A stretch of DNA of 30,450 nucleotides from DAIDKA01 sp049792815 (lineage in GTDB: Bacteria; Pseudomonadota; Gammaproteobacteria; Steroidobacterales; Steroidobacteraceae), in assembly GCA_049792815.1 (NCBI GenBank), contig JBARBG010000037.1:1-30450 (forward strand), read 5' to 3'. Below the pieces are notes generated by a model that worked only from the letters and a program-made list of their open reading frames with translations, did no database searches and had not been told where the DNA came from. This document shows positions 15,803 through 23,943 of the stretch, piece by piece. Within the stretch, counting starts at the first letter, position 1, and the number at the start of each line of letters is the position of its first letter. A program made the translations under genes and the position numbers.

Positions 15803-17566
15803 TCAATCGACGATAAAGCCCCCGGACTGAAGCTTGAAGAAGCCGGCGTAGATTCCGTCGTCTTTGAGGACCAGCTCGGCATGCGTTCCTTCCTCGACAA
15901 TCCGGCCCTTGTCGAACACCAGGATCCGGTCGGCATCAAGAATGGTCGAGAGGCGATGAGCGATCATGATCGAGGTGCGGCCATGCGTCAGCGATCGCAG
16001 CGCTTCCTGGATGGCGCGCTCATTGTGCGAATCCAGCGAGCTGGTGGCCTCATCCAGTATGAGTATGGGCCGCTGCGCCAGTATGGCGCGGGCAATGGCG
16101 ATACGCTGACGCTCGCCGCCGGAAAGCTTGATGCCACGCTCGCCGACCAGCGTGTCGTACTGCTGTGGAAGGCCCATGATGAATGATGCGATATGCGCCT
16201 GTTCGGACGCTCTGTGTATCTCCTCAATGGCCGCGGTGGGCGCGCCGTAGGCAATGTTCTGGGCCAGCGTGCGATGGAACAGCACCGGGTCCTGCGGCAC
16301 CAGGGCGATGGCACTGCGCAGCGAGTGGCGCGAACCATGGGCAATGGGCTGGCCGTCAATGCAGATCTGCCCTTCCTGGATCTCGTAGAGGCATTGCAGC
16401 AGTCGAACAAAAGTCGTCTTGCCGCTGCCGGAGTGTCCGACGAGCGCTACGCGCTCGCCGGCACGAATCGACACGCTTAGATTGTCGAACACCGGCGTGG
16501 TCTTGCCGGGGTACGTGAACCGGACCTTGTCGAAAACGATCTCCCCACGGCGTATGTCGAGGGCCGGCAGTACCGGAACAGCAGGAACTTCCGGCGTTTC
16601 GCGCACCAGCGCGATGACGGCGTGCAAGTCGTATGACGATGTCAACAGGTTCTTGATGTTGTCCACCAGGTCGCGGACGTACGACTGCAGAATCGTGTAC
16701 GCAAACGCCAGGTATGCCATGGCTTCCACGTTGGCCTTGCCATGGAACAGGTACCAGACCCCACCACCGAGCAGCAGCACCAGCATCCCGGTCAGCAACA
16801 GGCGCTGCACGATGCCAGCGTAGCTGCCGAGCAGGTAGGCGCGCAGGTTCCTCGCGTGCAACCCACGGGTCACGTCCACAAAGTCACGGTACTCGACCTG
16901 CTCCTGCGCATAGGCCTTGGTGGTCGTGATGCCACCGATGCTGTCCGCGAGGTGTGCGACAAAGGAATCCTGCGCCGTGGCGTATACCCCCTGGGCCGGG
17001 CCGGAGATCCTGAAAACAATCAATGCGCTGATGGTGAAAAGCAGGCCGACGTAGGCGACCAACAGCAGCGCGAGCGCCGGAAACCGCAGCGCCAGAAAAG
17101 CCGTGCTGCCGACCAGCACCACAATGGTGGGAATAATGCGAATGAGTATCAGATCTTCGAAGGTCTCGATTCTTTGCCGCGCACGGTTGATTTTCGAGAC
17201 GATGGCGCCGGTGAAGGTGTTGACGAAGAAGTGCTCGGACAGAGTCTGGACATGGGCGAAAGCATCATCCATCAATGCCTTGAAAATGGCGGTCTCGAAC
17301 CGGTTGTAGATGAGGAAGACGACCGCGAACAGCACCAGCTGGACGAAATAAACGCCCAGAAATACGCTCAGCGCGGCCAGAATGGCGGACTTCCCCGCCC
17401 CGAGTCTGATGGTGCTCAGAAAATTAGACAGGGCCGTGGGCAGGTAGGTCTCAAGAAGGGCTGCCGACACGAACATGCACATGATGGCGGCCAGCCGCCC
17501 GCGTTGTGCGAGCCAGTAGCGGGCAGCGAAGCGCAGAACATCAAGAAATGAAAGTGCTTTGGTCAC
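15803..17566 (-). CDS. ABC exporter, fused permease and ATPase (MsbA/multidrug type)
   Basis: This 587-aa half-transporter has an N-terminal membrane domain (about residues 15-310, six hydrophobic segments, for example LSVFLGVYFVQLVLFAVVFL and FPALALLLVAYVGLLFTIS). The ATPase domain has Walker A GHSGSGKTT at 377-385, a Q-loop VPQDP, signature LSGGERQR at 481-488, Walker B ILILDE at 501-506 and the H-loop in MIAHRLST. All residues needed for ATP hydrolysis are present. Such proteins work as dimers and export lipids, drugs or peptides; the substrate cannot be told here, and no accessory gene points to one. It follows the SPFH gene on the same strand by about 165 bp, so it may be transcribed separately. 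Confidence 0.92.
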   Translation of the reverse strand: MTKALSFLDVLRFAARYWLAQRGRLAAIMCMFVSAALLETYLPTALSNFLSTIRLGAGKSAILAALSVFLGVYFVQLVLFAVVFLIYNRFETAIFKALMDDAFAHVQTLSEHFFVNTFTGAIVSKINRARQRIETFEDLILIRIIPTIVVLVGSTAFLALRFPALALLLVAYVGLLFTISALIVFRISGPAQGVYATAQDSFVAHLADSIGGITTTKAYAQEQVEYRDFVDVTRGLHARNLRAYLLGSYAGIVQRLLLTGMLVLLLGGGVWYLFHGKANVEAMAYLAFAYTILQSYVRDLVDNIKNLLTSSYDLHAVIALVRETPEVPAVPVLPALDIRRGEIVFDKVRFTYPGKTTPVFDNLSVSIRAGERVALVGHSGSGKTTFVRLLQCLYEIQEGQICIDGQPIAHGSRHSLRSAIALVPQDPVLFHRTLAQNIAYGAPTAAIEEIHRASEQAHIASFIMGLPQQYDTLVGERGIKLSGGERQRIAIARAILAQRPILILDEATSSLDSHNERAIQEALRSLTHGRTSIMIAHRLSTILDADRILVFDKGRIVEEGTHAELVLKDDGIYAGFFKLQSGGFIVD

Positions 17567-17730
17567 GTTTGCGGGGCTCGAATCCCGGGTCGGTGCAATG
17601 GGCTGCGCGGGGTGCTGGCCGAGTCCGGAAAATCAGGGCGCAGCCGACCGCTTCGGCCGCAAGAAGGATAAAACCGCTGGCTTGTATGAAGCCCCGGCAG
17701 GCGCAGATCTTAGCCGCAAATTGCAGGCCG

Positions 17731-18618
17731 CTATTTCGTGCCAACGTTCAGAAACGGGATGGGTGCACCGGCATACACTGCCTCGGGCAACTTGCCATCC
17801 CACTTCTCAGCCTTGGTCTGCTCGACCTGGATGCGCCGCAGTTCCAGTATCTGAGCGCTCTGGGCGAGAGCCTGGCTCTGCACCTGGATGGCCTTTGCTT
17901 CGGCCGTCGCGTTCGTAATGCGCGCGTAGGCATCGCCGTCGGCGGTGGCCCGCACCGCATTAGCCTCCGCCTCGGCGACGGCCACTTTCTGCTTCTGCTC
18001 CGCCTCGACGGTCTTCAGCTTGTTTTCGGCGGCAAGGCGCAATTGCTCCTGCGTCACCTTGTCGTTGATCGCGGCCATGTAGGTCGGCGAGAAAGAAAAT
18101 CCCGTCATATCGATGTTGATTACTCTGGCGCCATATTTCGCAAGCTTGGTCGTCAGGGCATCGTAGATATCGGCGGATACCTTCGGGCGCTGCGATATCA
18201 GATCGGGCGCATCGTACCTGGCTGTCACCGACTTGAAGATCTCATGGGTGGCGGTATCGACATAGGATGACAGGTCGCCATCGTGTGAATATTGTTCGAA
18301 CACCTCCGACACCTTGTCGGGCTGGATTGCATACCGGACGGTAAGGCTGGTCGTGACCGGTTGGGTATCGGAAGTGGCCCCTTCGGCACTCTGGACGTTG
18401 GCGGTCTCGGCGCGGATCGAGAAAATGGAGAGCTTTTCCCAAGGCGGAAGAACGGTCAGCCCCTCGGCCTCGATACCCACAATTGCGCCGAATCGGGTGA
18501 CCACGCCGCGCGAGCCGGTTGGCACGCTGTAGAACGGCCACACCAGCGACAGAACAATGATTGCCGCAACAGCAATCCCGCCCCATCTGATGAGCTTCTG
18601 CACATTAAAGGACTCCAT
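17731..18618 (-). CDS. SPFH/prohibitin-family membrane protein
   Basis: This 295-aa protein starts at the ATG at 18618, which has a strong AGGAGG-type site just upstream; an earlier in-frame start would overlap the preceding gene. An N-terminal membrane anchor (about residues 11-28, IRWGGIAVAAIIVLSLVW) leads into an SPFH (band 7) domain: YSVPTGSRGVVTRFGAIVG, EGLTVLPPWEKLSI, TSLTVRYAIQPDKV. A long Ala/Glu/Lys/Gln-rich helix follows (LRLAAENKLKTVEAEQKQKV), typical of prohibitin and HflC-like proteins. These proteins form large ring- or cage-like assemblies at the inner membrane. No HflK partner is adjacent; instead it is preceded by an exported protein of unknown function. Confidence 0.85.
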   Translation of the reverse strand: MESFNVQKLIRWGGIAVAAIIVLSLVWPFYSVPTGSRGVVTRFGAIVGIEAEGLTVLPPWEKLSIFSIRAETANVQSAEGATSDTQPVTTSLTVRYAIQPDKVSEVFEQYSHDGDLSSYVDTATHEIFKSVTARYDAPDLISQRPKVSADIYDALTTKLAKYGARVINIDMTGFSFSPTYMAAINDKVTQEQLRLAAENKLKTVEAEQKQKVAVAEAEANAVRATADGDAYARITNATAEAKAIQVQSQALAQSAQILELRRIQVEQTKAEKWDGKLPEAVYAGAPIPFLNVGTK

Positions 18619-18631
18619 CTTCCCCCTCCTG

Positions 18632-19207
18632 TTAGTGCCCTGACAGGGCGCTTTGAAACTGCGCGCTGTCCAGCATGGAACTGACCGTATTGACGATCGC
18701 GTCCGAGAGAACCTCGTAGTAGTTCTCCAGCTTGTAGGAGCGACCGAACCGCTCTGCGTCACCGGATGCGAGCCCGGACCAGAGAGTCTTGCCGGCACGG
18801 TCGGTAACCGTCAGTCGCACTCCGACCTCTGACTTGTAGGTGCTGGTCTCCCTCACGTAAAACTGCGTTACCTCACCCTTGATGGTGACATCGCCGTCAC
18901 CATCGACCGTTTTCAGGCCCTCGTGATCGAATAGCTCACGGATGTGAATGCCGACAAACGCACCCACGTCGTCGCGGGTCGTCACGGGCTTGGGCGTATC
19001 GTCCTCGAGATTCTCGCCGATGACCTGTTTGTCGCTGCGAAGGTCCTGGAAGACGAGGAACTGGATATGTGCCTGCGACATCTGCACGGCGCCCAAACGC
19101 AGTTCCGATGTTGGCCGCCATTGCAGGGGTACGTTTTGCAACAGAGCAGGCTTGGCATACGCCGTTGCCATCACGGCGAACAACACCAGAGATAATCGCG
19201 CGCGCAT
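18632..19207 (-). CDS. exported protein, possibly YajG-like
   Basis: This 191-aa protein begins MRARLSLVLFAVMATAYA, a signal peptide without a lipobox cysteine, so it is probably periplasmic. A start 69 bp upstream is possible but would put the signal peptide in the middle. The body is of mixed structure (MSQAHIQFLVFQDLRSDKQV, VGIHIRELFDHEGLKT, GEVTQFYVRETSTYKSEVGV) and ends with a helix NYYEVLSDAIVNTVSSML. The layout resembles YajG lipoproteins (signal peptide, beta sheets, C-terminal 'DAVNSVL..T' helix), but I give this as a weak guess only. The gene stops 13 bp before the SPFH start, so the pair is very likely one operon. Confidence 0.55.
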   Translation of the reverse strand: MRARLSLVLFAVMATAYAKPALLQNVPLQWRPTSELRLGAVQMSQAHIQFLVFQDLRSDKQVIGENLEDDTPKPVTTRDDVGAFVGIHIRELFDHEGLKTVDGDGDVTIKGEVTQFYVRETSTYKSEVGVRLTVTDRAGKTLWSGLASGDAERFGRSYKLENYYEVLSDAIVNTVSSMLDSAQFQSALSGH

Positions 19208-19483
19208 CAAGGATAAGCCTCGCAATGCCCGTAATGGGCCGGACAGATGGTATGCGCTCGTCGCTCCTGACTCCATGCAGGTCGCATAGGTAATTGATTC
19301 ATATGGGTGTCCGTCCCTGTGGGCCGCGCCGGGCCATGGAATTGCGTGAAAAGTCGCAGTTTCGCGCAGGGCGACTTGGGAGATGCCGATAACCGGCTGT
19401 ATAACATCGAGATTTTAAAGGTCCACGAGCTCGGGCAATCGTCTTGTGATTGAGCCTGGGAAGCCAACAAGGAAGTCGACGCC
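19208..19483. other. intergenic region between divergent genes, no feature recognised
   Basis: This 276-bp gap separates the minus-strand exported protein gene from the plus-strand acyltransferase gene. I see no tRNA, strong hairpin or convincing promoter pair, although both genes must start from promoters here. AAGGAAG near 19470 supplies the ribosome binding site for the acyltransferase. Confidence 0.5.
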
Positions 19484-20617
19484 ATGGCGCGCAGCCTCAT
19501 CGAACTAGACCGCAGGTCGGATCTCGACGGCTTGCGCGGCGTCGCGGTGCTGCTGATCATTTTCCTGCACTACGTCACTACCAGTGGCAACTTCCCCTAT
19601 CTTGGGCCAAGGCCGGTAGCGCTTTTTCTGCAGTCTTTCTGGTCCGGTGTGGATATTTTCTTTGTCCTGTCAGGGTTCCTGATCGGCGGAATAATTCTTG
19701 ATAGTGGCGACGCCGGCAATTTCTTCCGCATATTCTATCTGCGTCGCGCCTTGCGAATTCTACCCGTCGCCTATTTCACGATTGCATTTGCCTACCTGAT
19801 CATACCTGTCGTCAATCCAACGCTCCTGTCGTTGTCGCAGGTTCCTCCTTACGCGTACTTGCTGTTCATAAATAACTACTGGACCGCACACGGTCTGAAT
19901 TTCTATCCGCCGCTCGGACCGATGTGGTCACTGGCCATAGAGGAGCAGTTCTATCTGATGGCGCCAGCCTTCATCCTGTTGGTTGGCAGGCGCGCGAGAA
20001 ACGTCACTTTGCTGGCCATTGTGCTGGTGTCGCCACTGCTGCGAATGCGTGATTTGCATTTTTCGCCGTGGGATTTTACCTTCTTTCGACTGGACGGATT
20101 TTCCGCCGGAATGCTGGCCGCCGTTCTGGTGCGCAGTGCGCGTTTTGGGGAGTTCGCCGCTCGAAGTCGCACCATCATCAACGCTGCTGTCATCAGCGCT
20201 GTCGTTGCCACGGTGCTCTTCGACATTACTCCCAGCTATTCGCCCGCTGAGCGCGTCGCCTATGGAATCTCGCTGAACAGCGCCGCCACGGCTGGCGTCA
20301 TTGTGCTGCTTCACCTCAATCGGAATTCCTGGCTCGCTCGTGGCTTGTCATGGCCATGGTTGGTGGCCACCGGAAGGGTGTCGTATTTTCTTTATCTCAT
20401 GCACCTGCCGATCCTGATGTGCGTGGCTACGCTTCCATGCTCCAGATTGATACAAGCCCTGCTTGGGTTCGGCATCTGCCTGCTTTGCGCATGGGCCTCG
20501 TGGCGATTTGTGGAGTCACCGCTTATCCGCTATGGAAAACGTTTCCTGTACCGGCGGCCCGCACTCCTGGCCGCGACCGGATCAGATGCTGCGACTCCGC
20601 GCGCGAGCAATGCCTGA
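19484..20617 (+). CDS. OafA/YrhL-type membrane acyltransferase (acyltransferase 3 family)
   Basis: This 377-aa protein has about ten hydrophobic segments. The opening RSDLDGLRGVAVLLIIFLHYV, followed by SGVDIFFVLSGFLIGGII, is the signature of acyltransferase 3 proteins, including the conserved histidine in FLHYV. Further family features are YLRRALRILPVAYF, SLAIEEQFYLMAPA, and a closing VESPLIRYGKR. Such enzymes add acetyl or other acyl groups to cell-surface sugars such as LPS O-antigen or exopolysaccharide. The start ATG has AAGGAAG about 8 nt upstream. It is a lone plus-strand gene with no glycan biosynthesis genes nearby, so its substrate is unknown. AT content is slightly higher than in the flanking genes, which would fit an acquired gene. 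Confidence 0.9.
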   Translation: MARSLIELDRRSDLDGLRGVAVLLIIFLHYVTTSGNFPYLGPRPVALFLQSFWSGVDIFFVLSGFLIGGIILDSGDAGNFFRIFYLRRALRILPVAYFTIAFAYLIIPVVNPTLLSLSQVPPYAYLLFINNYWTAHGLNFYPPLGPMWSLAIEEQFYLMAPAFILLVGRRARNVTLLAIVLVSPLLRMRDLHFSPWDFTFFRLDGFSAGMLAAVLVRSARFGEFAARSRTIINAAVISAVVATVLFDITPSYSPAERVAYGISLNSAATAGVIVLLHLNRNSWLARGLSWPWLVATGRVSYFLYLMHLPILMCVATLPCSRLIQALLGFGICLLCAWASWRFVESPLIRYGKRFLYRRPALLAATGSDAATPRASNA

Positions 20618-20670
20618 ATTGAAATTACCCGCTCGCACCCTCTCACCCGCGCACGACCGCACCACCGTCA

Positions 20671-21387
20671 TCACGCACTCCGCGATTTCAGGGCCTTGTT
20701 CAATATGAGGCAACTGACGACTGTGGAGAGGACCATCAATATGCTCAGACCCGCGATGGCGGTAGCCATCGCGGTTTGCGGCAGGAACAGCGCCGCCAGC
20801 GCCATCAGAAGGCCGTAAATCACTATCAGCCAGGCAAGCAGCCGTTTGAATTTCATCATCGCCACCGCCTTGTACTCCGGTGTGCGGGCCATCGGCGTCC
20901 TGGACCAGGCATTGCCGAAATAGATTATCAGGACGCCGGTCGCCACGACGCCGGCGCGCGCAATCCAGACCCCACTCCTGTGCAATGGCGGCAGAACGCC
21001 GAAATATCCAAGCGCCAGTGCGGCTTGGGTCGCGATCATGATCAGGCCAATGCAGAGTAAGTATATGAATCCAGCATTGGCCACGAGCGCGACATTGCGC
21101 GCGTCATCCGAATTCATGGGCGGGCGCCCGCCCGGAGGCATGCGACGTGCGCGCGCGTAGAGCCTGGTGCAGATCCAGAACACGCCGCCAAAAAACGGGT
21201 AGAACAGGATCGAAGTCCACAGCTTGGCAAGGATCGTTCCGGGCGCTCCGGTCGTGAGCGCTCCGTACGCGAAGATACCTGCGGCCACGGCCAGGCTGGT
21301 GCAGACCAGCGCGATGACTACGCGCCGCGACCTGCGTTCATGGCGTTCGAAGAACGGGGTCATGTCTGTCAACGTCATGTCGGACAT
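20671..21387 (-). CDS. multi-pass membrane protein, possibly SdpI-like
   Basis: This 238-aa protein has about six membrane segments (VVIALVCTSLAVAAGIFAY, ILFYPFFGGVFWICTRL, FIYLLCIGLIMIATQAAL, and three more, ending MVLSTVVSCLILN). Its start overlaps the stop of the ArsR-type gene by one base (TGATG), so the two are translated together. In SdpR/SdpI-type pairs an ArsR repressor is followed by a membrane protein that is an immunity or signalling factor, and the size and topology fit; the local SRTPMARTPEYKAV sequence is loosely like the SdpI signature. I did not find a clear SdpI motif, so the family is inferred from context. Confidence 0.6.
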   Translation of the reverse strand: MSDMTLTDMTPFFERHERRSRRVVIALVCTSLAVAAGIFAYGALTTGAPGTILAKLWTSILFYPFFGGVFWICTRLYARARRMPPGGRPPMNSDDARNVALVANAGFIYLLCIGLIMIATQAALALGYFGVLPPLHRSGVWIARAGVVATGVLIIYFGNAWSRTPMARTPEYKAVAMMKFKRLLAWLIVIYGLLMALAALFLPQTAMATAIAGLSILMVLSTVVSCLILNKALKSRSA

Positions 21388-21701
21388 CAGCTTCTCCTTG
21401 CGGCTGGTTTGCCCGCCGGCGGCGAGGCGCGGCGCGGCTTCAGGTTGAGGTCAAGCGCGCTGGCGAAGACCAGCAGCGCTTCTTCCAGTACCGAGGCGTT
21501 GAGCCAGTAAGTGACGTGCTTGCCGTCCTTCTCACTGCCGATCAGCTGCGCCTCGCGCAGCACGGTGAAATGGGCCGAAAGCGTCGGCTTGGAGGTGGCG
21601 AAATGGTCCGCTATCGCGCCGGCGTTCATCGGCCGCTCCTTCAACAGTTGCAGGATACGTCGCCGCGTCGGGTCGGCGAGCGCCTTGAATACATTTCCCA
21701 T
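21387..21701 (-). CDS. ArsR-family regulator, SdpR-like autorepressor
   Basis: This 104-aa winged-helix protein begins MGNVFKALADPTRRRILQLL, the standard opening of SdpR-type ArsR regulators. The recognition helix region is HFATSKPTLSAHFTVLREAQ, and a beta wing follows in GSEKDGKHVTYWLN. No CxC metal-binding motif is present in the helix, so it is not a classical metal sensor. An in-frame ORF upstream to 21854 is discarded because it has no protein-like sequence. The ATG at 21701 coincides with the predicted transcription start, so the mRNA may be leaderless. Its partner is the downstream membrane protein. Confidence 0.85.
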   Translation of the reverse strand: MGNVFKALADPTRRRILQLLKERPMNAGAIADHFATSKPTLSAHFTVLREAQLIGSEKDGKHVTYWLNASVLEEALLVFASALDLNLKPRRASPPAGKPAARRS

Positions 21702-21707
21702 AGTTAG

Positions 21708-21736
21708 ATGATTAGCGAAATGATGAATTGAGTCAA
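21708..21736 (-). promoter_or_regulatory. promoter of the ArsR-membrane protein operon
   Basis: On the minus strand TTGACT (21731-21736) and AATCAT (21708-21713) are separated by 17 bp, close to sigma-70 boxes. The expected start lies at the A of the ATG at 21701, suggesting a leaderless transcript. A repeated ATGAT (plus strand about 21707 and 21718) overlaps the -10 region and could be a repressor half-site. Confidence 0.5.
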
Positions 21737-21832
21737 GTCCCGTCCCGATCCGGCTCAAAACATGGCCATTGCTGGGCAAACACAGCCGATTCACCAGGTG
21801 CGGACCGGGCTGAGCCGTGCCACCGTAATGCC

Positions 21833-23458
21833 ATGCTGGGTGCGGCGACATCACTGACTCACGGCAGTACCGGACTTGCCCTCGGTTACGCCTCGGTGGC
21901 AGCGCCCATGCTGCTCGGCATGGCGCGCAACCGAGCGTCCTGGCGGCGACTGCTTGCCGCGCCGATCTATGCGCTGCCGGTCACCTTGGCAGCTGGCGCG
22001 GCGGTGGCCGCCGCGAGCAGCCTGAGTGCCTCCTTCGGCTGGTCCCTAGGGACAGGCGCGCTGTCTTCAGGCCTCGGTGCTGCCACCACCGTTGCCATCG
22101 GCTACGTTGCGGGACGGCTGCTGGCCAAACCCACGAGTCCCGCCGCCGAACATCGCCGTGGCACCATCGTGCTCGAGCATGATTCGCCCGAGCGCATTCG
22201 CACCCACGGGCGCGGGGCACCCGCACGCAGTGTCGGGCTTACATTGGCCGGGGTCCCGGTGCTCGAAGCTGACGAGACCAAGCATTTCAAGATCATAGGC
22301 ACGACGGGCACAGGCAAGAGCACTGCCATCACCGAACTTCTCACGGGCGGTCTCGCCCGCGGCGATCGCGCGGTGATCGCCGATCCGGATGGCGGCTACC
22401 TGCGGCGCTTTTACCGGCCTGAACGCGGCGATGTCATTCTCAATCCGTTCGCTGCGGCCTCGAAAAAATGGGACCTGTTCGGCGAGATCCGGACTCCCTA
22501 CGACATCGAGCAACTTGCACGTTCGCTGATCCCGGACCACGAAGGCTCTGATCGCAGCTGGCGAGGCTATGCCCGGACGTTCTTTACGGCAGTCACCCGT
22601 CGGGCTCATCAGGCCGGCGTCAACGATGTCGGTGAATTGCATCGCCTGCTGGTAGTCGCGGAACCGCGTGAACTGCGCGCCTTGCTGGCTGGAACTGCCG
22701 CGCAGCCCTTCGTGGACGAGCACAACACGCGCATGTTCGACTCCATCCGCTCGGTCACCAGCTCCGCAGTCACGGCCCTGGAATACATCGGCGAGCAACA
22801 CCAGGAGCATCTGTCCGTCCGCAATTGGGTTGGCGGGGCCGGCCGCAAGCGCCCGGGCGGTGTCCTGTTCATACCCTACCAGGCCGGCCAGATTGCGGCC
22901 TTACGCTCGCAGATTTCCGCCTGGATGCGCTTGTCGATTTTTGAGGCGATGAATCAAGCGCCAAACGGACAGCGGCTGTGGTTTGTGGTCGATGAGCTGG
23001 ACGCGGTCGGACAGATCGACGGCCTCAAGGATGCCCTGGCGCGACTGCGCAAATTTGGTGGCCGTTGTGTTCTCGGTTTTCAATCGCTCGCGCAAGTCTC
23101 CTCCACCTACGGCAGCGGCGACGCGCATACCCTGGTGGAGAATTGCGCGAATTCACTGATTCTTCGCTCCTCGGCCAGCGAGGGTGGCGGCACGGCGCGG
23201 TTCGCGTCCAGCCTGATCGGTGATCGCGAGGTTCTCAGAACCACCCATTCGCGCTCGCGACGGCCACTGGATCTCATGGGTGTCCGGACCAGCAGCCAGC
23301 AGGTCGCGGTCGAGGCGGCCATTCTGCCCTCGCAGATCGAGCAGCTACCGGATCTCACAGGCTATCTCAAGCTGGCATCGCGCCCGCAGTGGCTGAAGGT
23401 GCACCTGACACCCGATCGTGAAGCCGCTCCATCGCACGAGGTCGGATATGAACTCTGA
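21833..23458 (+). CDS. type IV coupling protein (VirD4/TraD-type ATPase), copy 1
   Basis: This protein is about 541 aa from the ATG at 21833; an in-frame TTG 105 bp upstream would sit in the ArsR promoter and is unlikely. Residues 10-95 contain hydrophobic segments (LALGYASVAAPMLLG, APIYALPVTLAAGAAVAA and LGAATTVAIGYVAG) that anchor it in the inner membrane. The ATPase has Walker A GTTGTGKS at 156-163 and Walker B LWFVVDELD at 382-390, plus the TraD/TrwB-type stretches VIADPDGGYLRRF and LGFQSLAQVSSTYG. Coupling proteins hand relaxase-bound DNA to a type IV secretion channel. The gene overlaps the next by 11 bp. It opens a plus-strand module with a relaxase, but no channel genes are present. 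Confidence 0.9.
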   Translation: MLGAATSLTHGSTGLALGYASVAAPMLLGMARNRASWRRLLAAPIYALPVTLAAGAAVAAASSLSASFGWSLGTGALSSGLGAATTVAIGYVAGRLLAKPTSPAAEHRRGTIVLEHDSPERIRTHGRGAPARSVGLTLAGVPVLEADETKHFKIIGTTGTGKSTAITELLTGGLARGDRAVIADPDGGYLRRFYRPERGDVILNPFAAASKKWDLFGEIRTPYDIEQLARSLIPDHEGSDRSWRGYARTFFTAVTRRAHQAGVNDVGELHRLLVVAEPRELRALLAGTAAQPFVDEHNTRMFDSIRSVTSSAVTALEYIGEQHQEHLSVRNWVGGAGRKRPGGVLFIPYQAGQIAALRSQISAWMRLSIFEAMNQAPNGQRLWFVVDELDAVGQIDGLKDALARLRKFGGRCVLGFQSLAQVSSTYGSGDAHTLVENCANSLILRSSASEGGGTARFASSLIGDREVLRTTHSRSRRPLDLMGVRTSSQQVAVEAAILPSQIEQLPDLTGYLKLASRPQWLKVHLTPDREAAPSHEVGYEL

Positions 23459-23942
23459 AACGGCAATACAAAGCGGCCCGCCGGACCTGGGTCAGGTTCT
23501 GGAGACGGTTCATGCCCAACAATCGAAAATCCACGGCATGCTGGCGACTCTGGATGCCAGGGCCCGGGACCTCGATTCGACTCTGGGAGAAGCCGTGCAG
23601 CGGGCGTTCATGGACGCGGCCGGACTGCGCGCGGCGCAGAAGCTGTCCCAGGTGCACCGGGCAGCGGGTATCCGCTTTGCGCGCTGGTCCTTCGGCATCG
23701 TTTCGGCATGCGCGCTGGTGCCGGCAGTTTTGAGCTGGATGCTGATGCCATCTCCGGCGCAGGTGCTACAGGTGCGCCAGACTCTCGAACAGCTCTCCGT
23801 TCGAGTGGCACAGCTGTCCCGCGAGGGTGGGCGCATGGACCTTAAGCATTGTGGTCCCGCGAAACGCTTGTGCGTGCGTGTCGAGCGCAAGTCTCCCTTC
23901 TACGGCGAAAGCGCGGACTACATGATCGTCACGGGATACTGA
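23448..23942 (+). CDS. small coiled-coil protein with one membrane span, between the two coupling proteins
   Basis: This 164-aa protein starts MNSETAIQSGPPDL inside the end of the upstream gene (11-bp overlap). It has helical stretches at about 15-75 (GQVLETVHAQQSKIHGMLATL and AQKLSQVHRAAG), a single membrane span at about 81-99 (SFGIVSACALVPAVLSWML), and a second helix (VLQVRQTLEQLSVRVAQLSR), followed by a short domain with two cysteines (KHCGPAKRLCVRV). I do not recognise a family. Position and build suggest a membrane accessory to the coupling proteins, perhaps a mobilisation accessory protein such as those of MOBQ/MOBP systems. That is context only. Confidence 0.6.
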   Translation: MNSETAIQSGPPDLGQVLETVHAQQSKIHGMLATLDARARDLDSTLGEAVQRAFMDAAGLRAAQKLSQVHRAAGIRFARWSFGIVSACALVPAVLSWMLMPSPAQVLQVRQTLEQLSVRVAQLSREGGRMDLKHCGPAKRLCVRVERKSPFYGESADYMIVTGY

Positions 23943-23943
23943 G

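Noticed and set aside
21702..21854. Upstream extension of the ArsR-type gene and of coupling protein copy 1 across the divergent region
   Set aside because: Both extensions overlap the predicted promoter and each other and contain no family-like sequence; the shorter starts are better supported.
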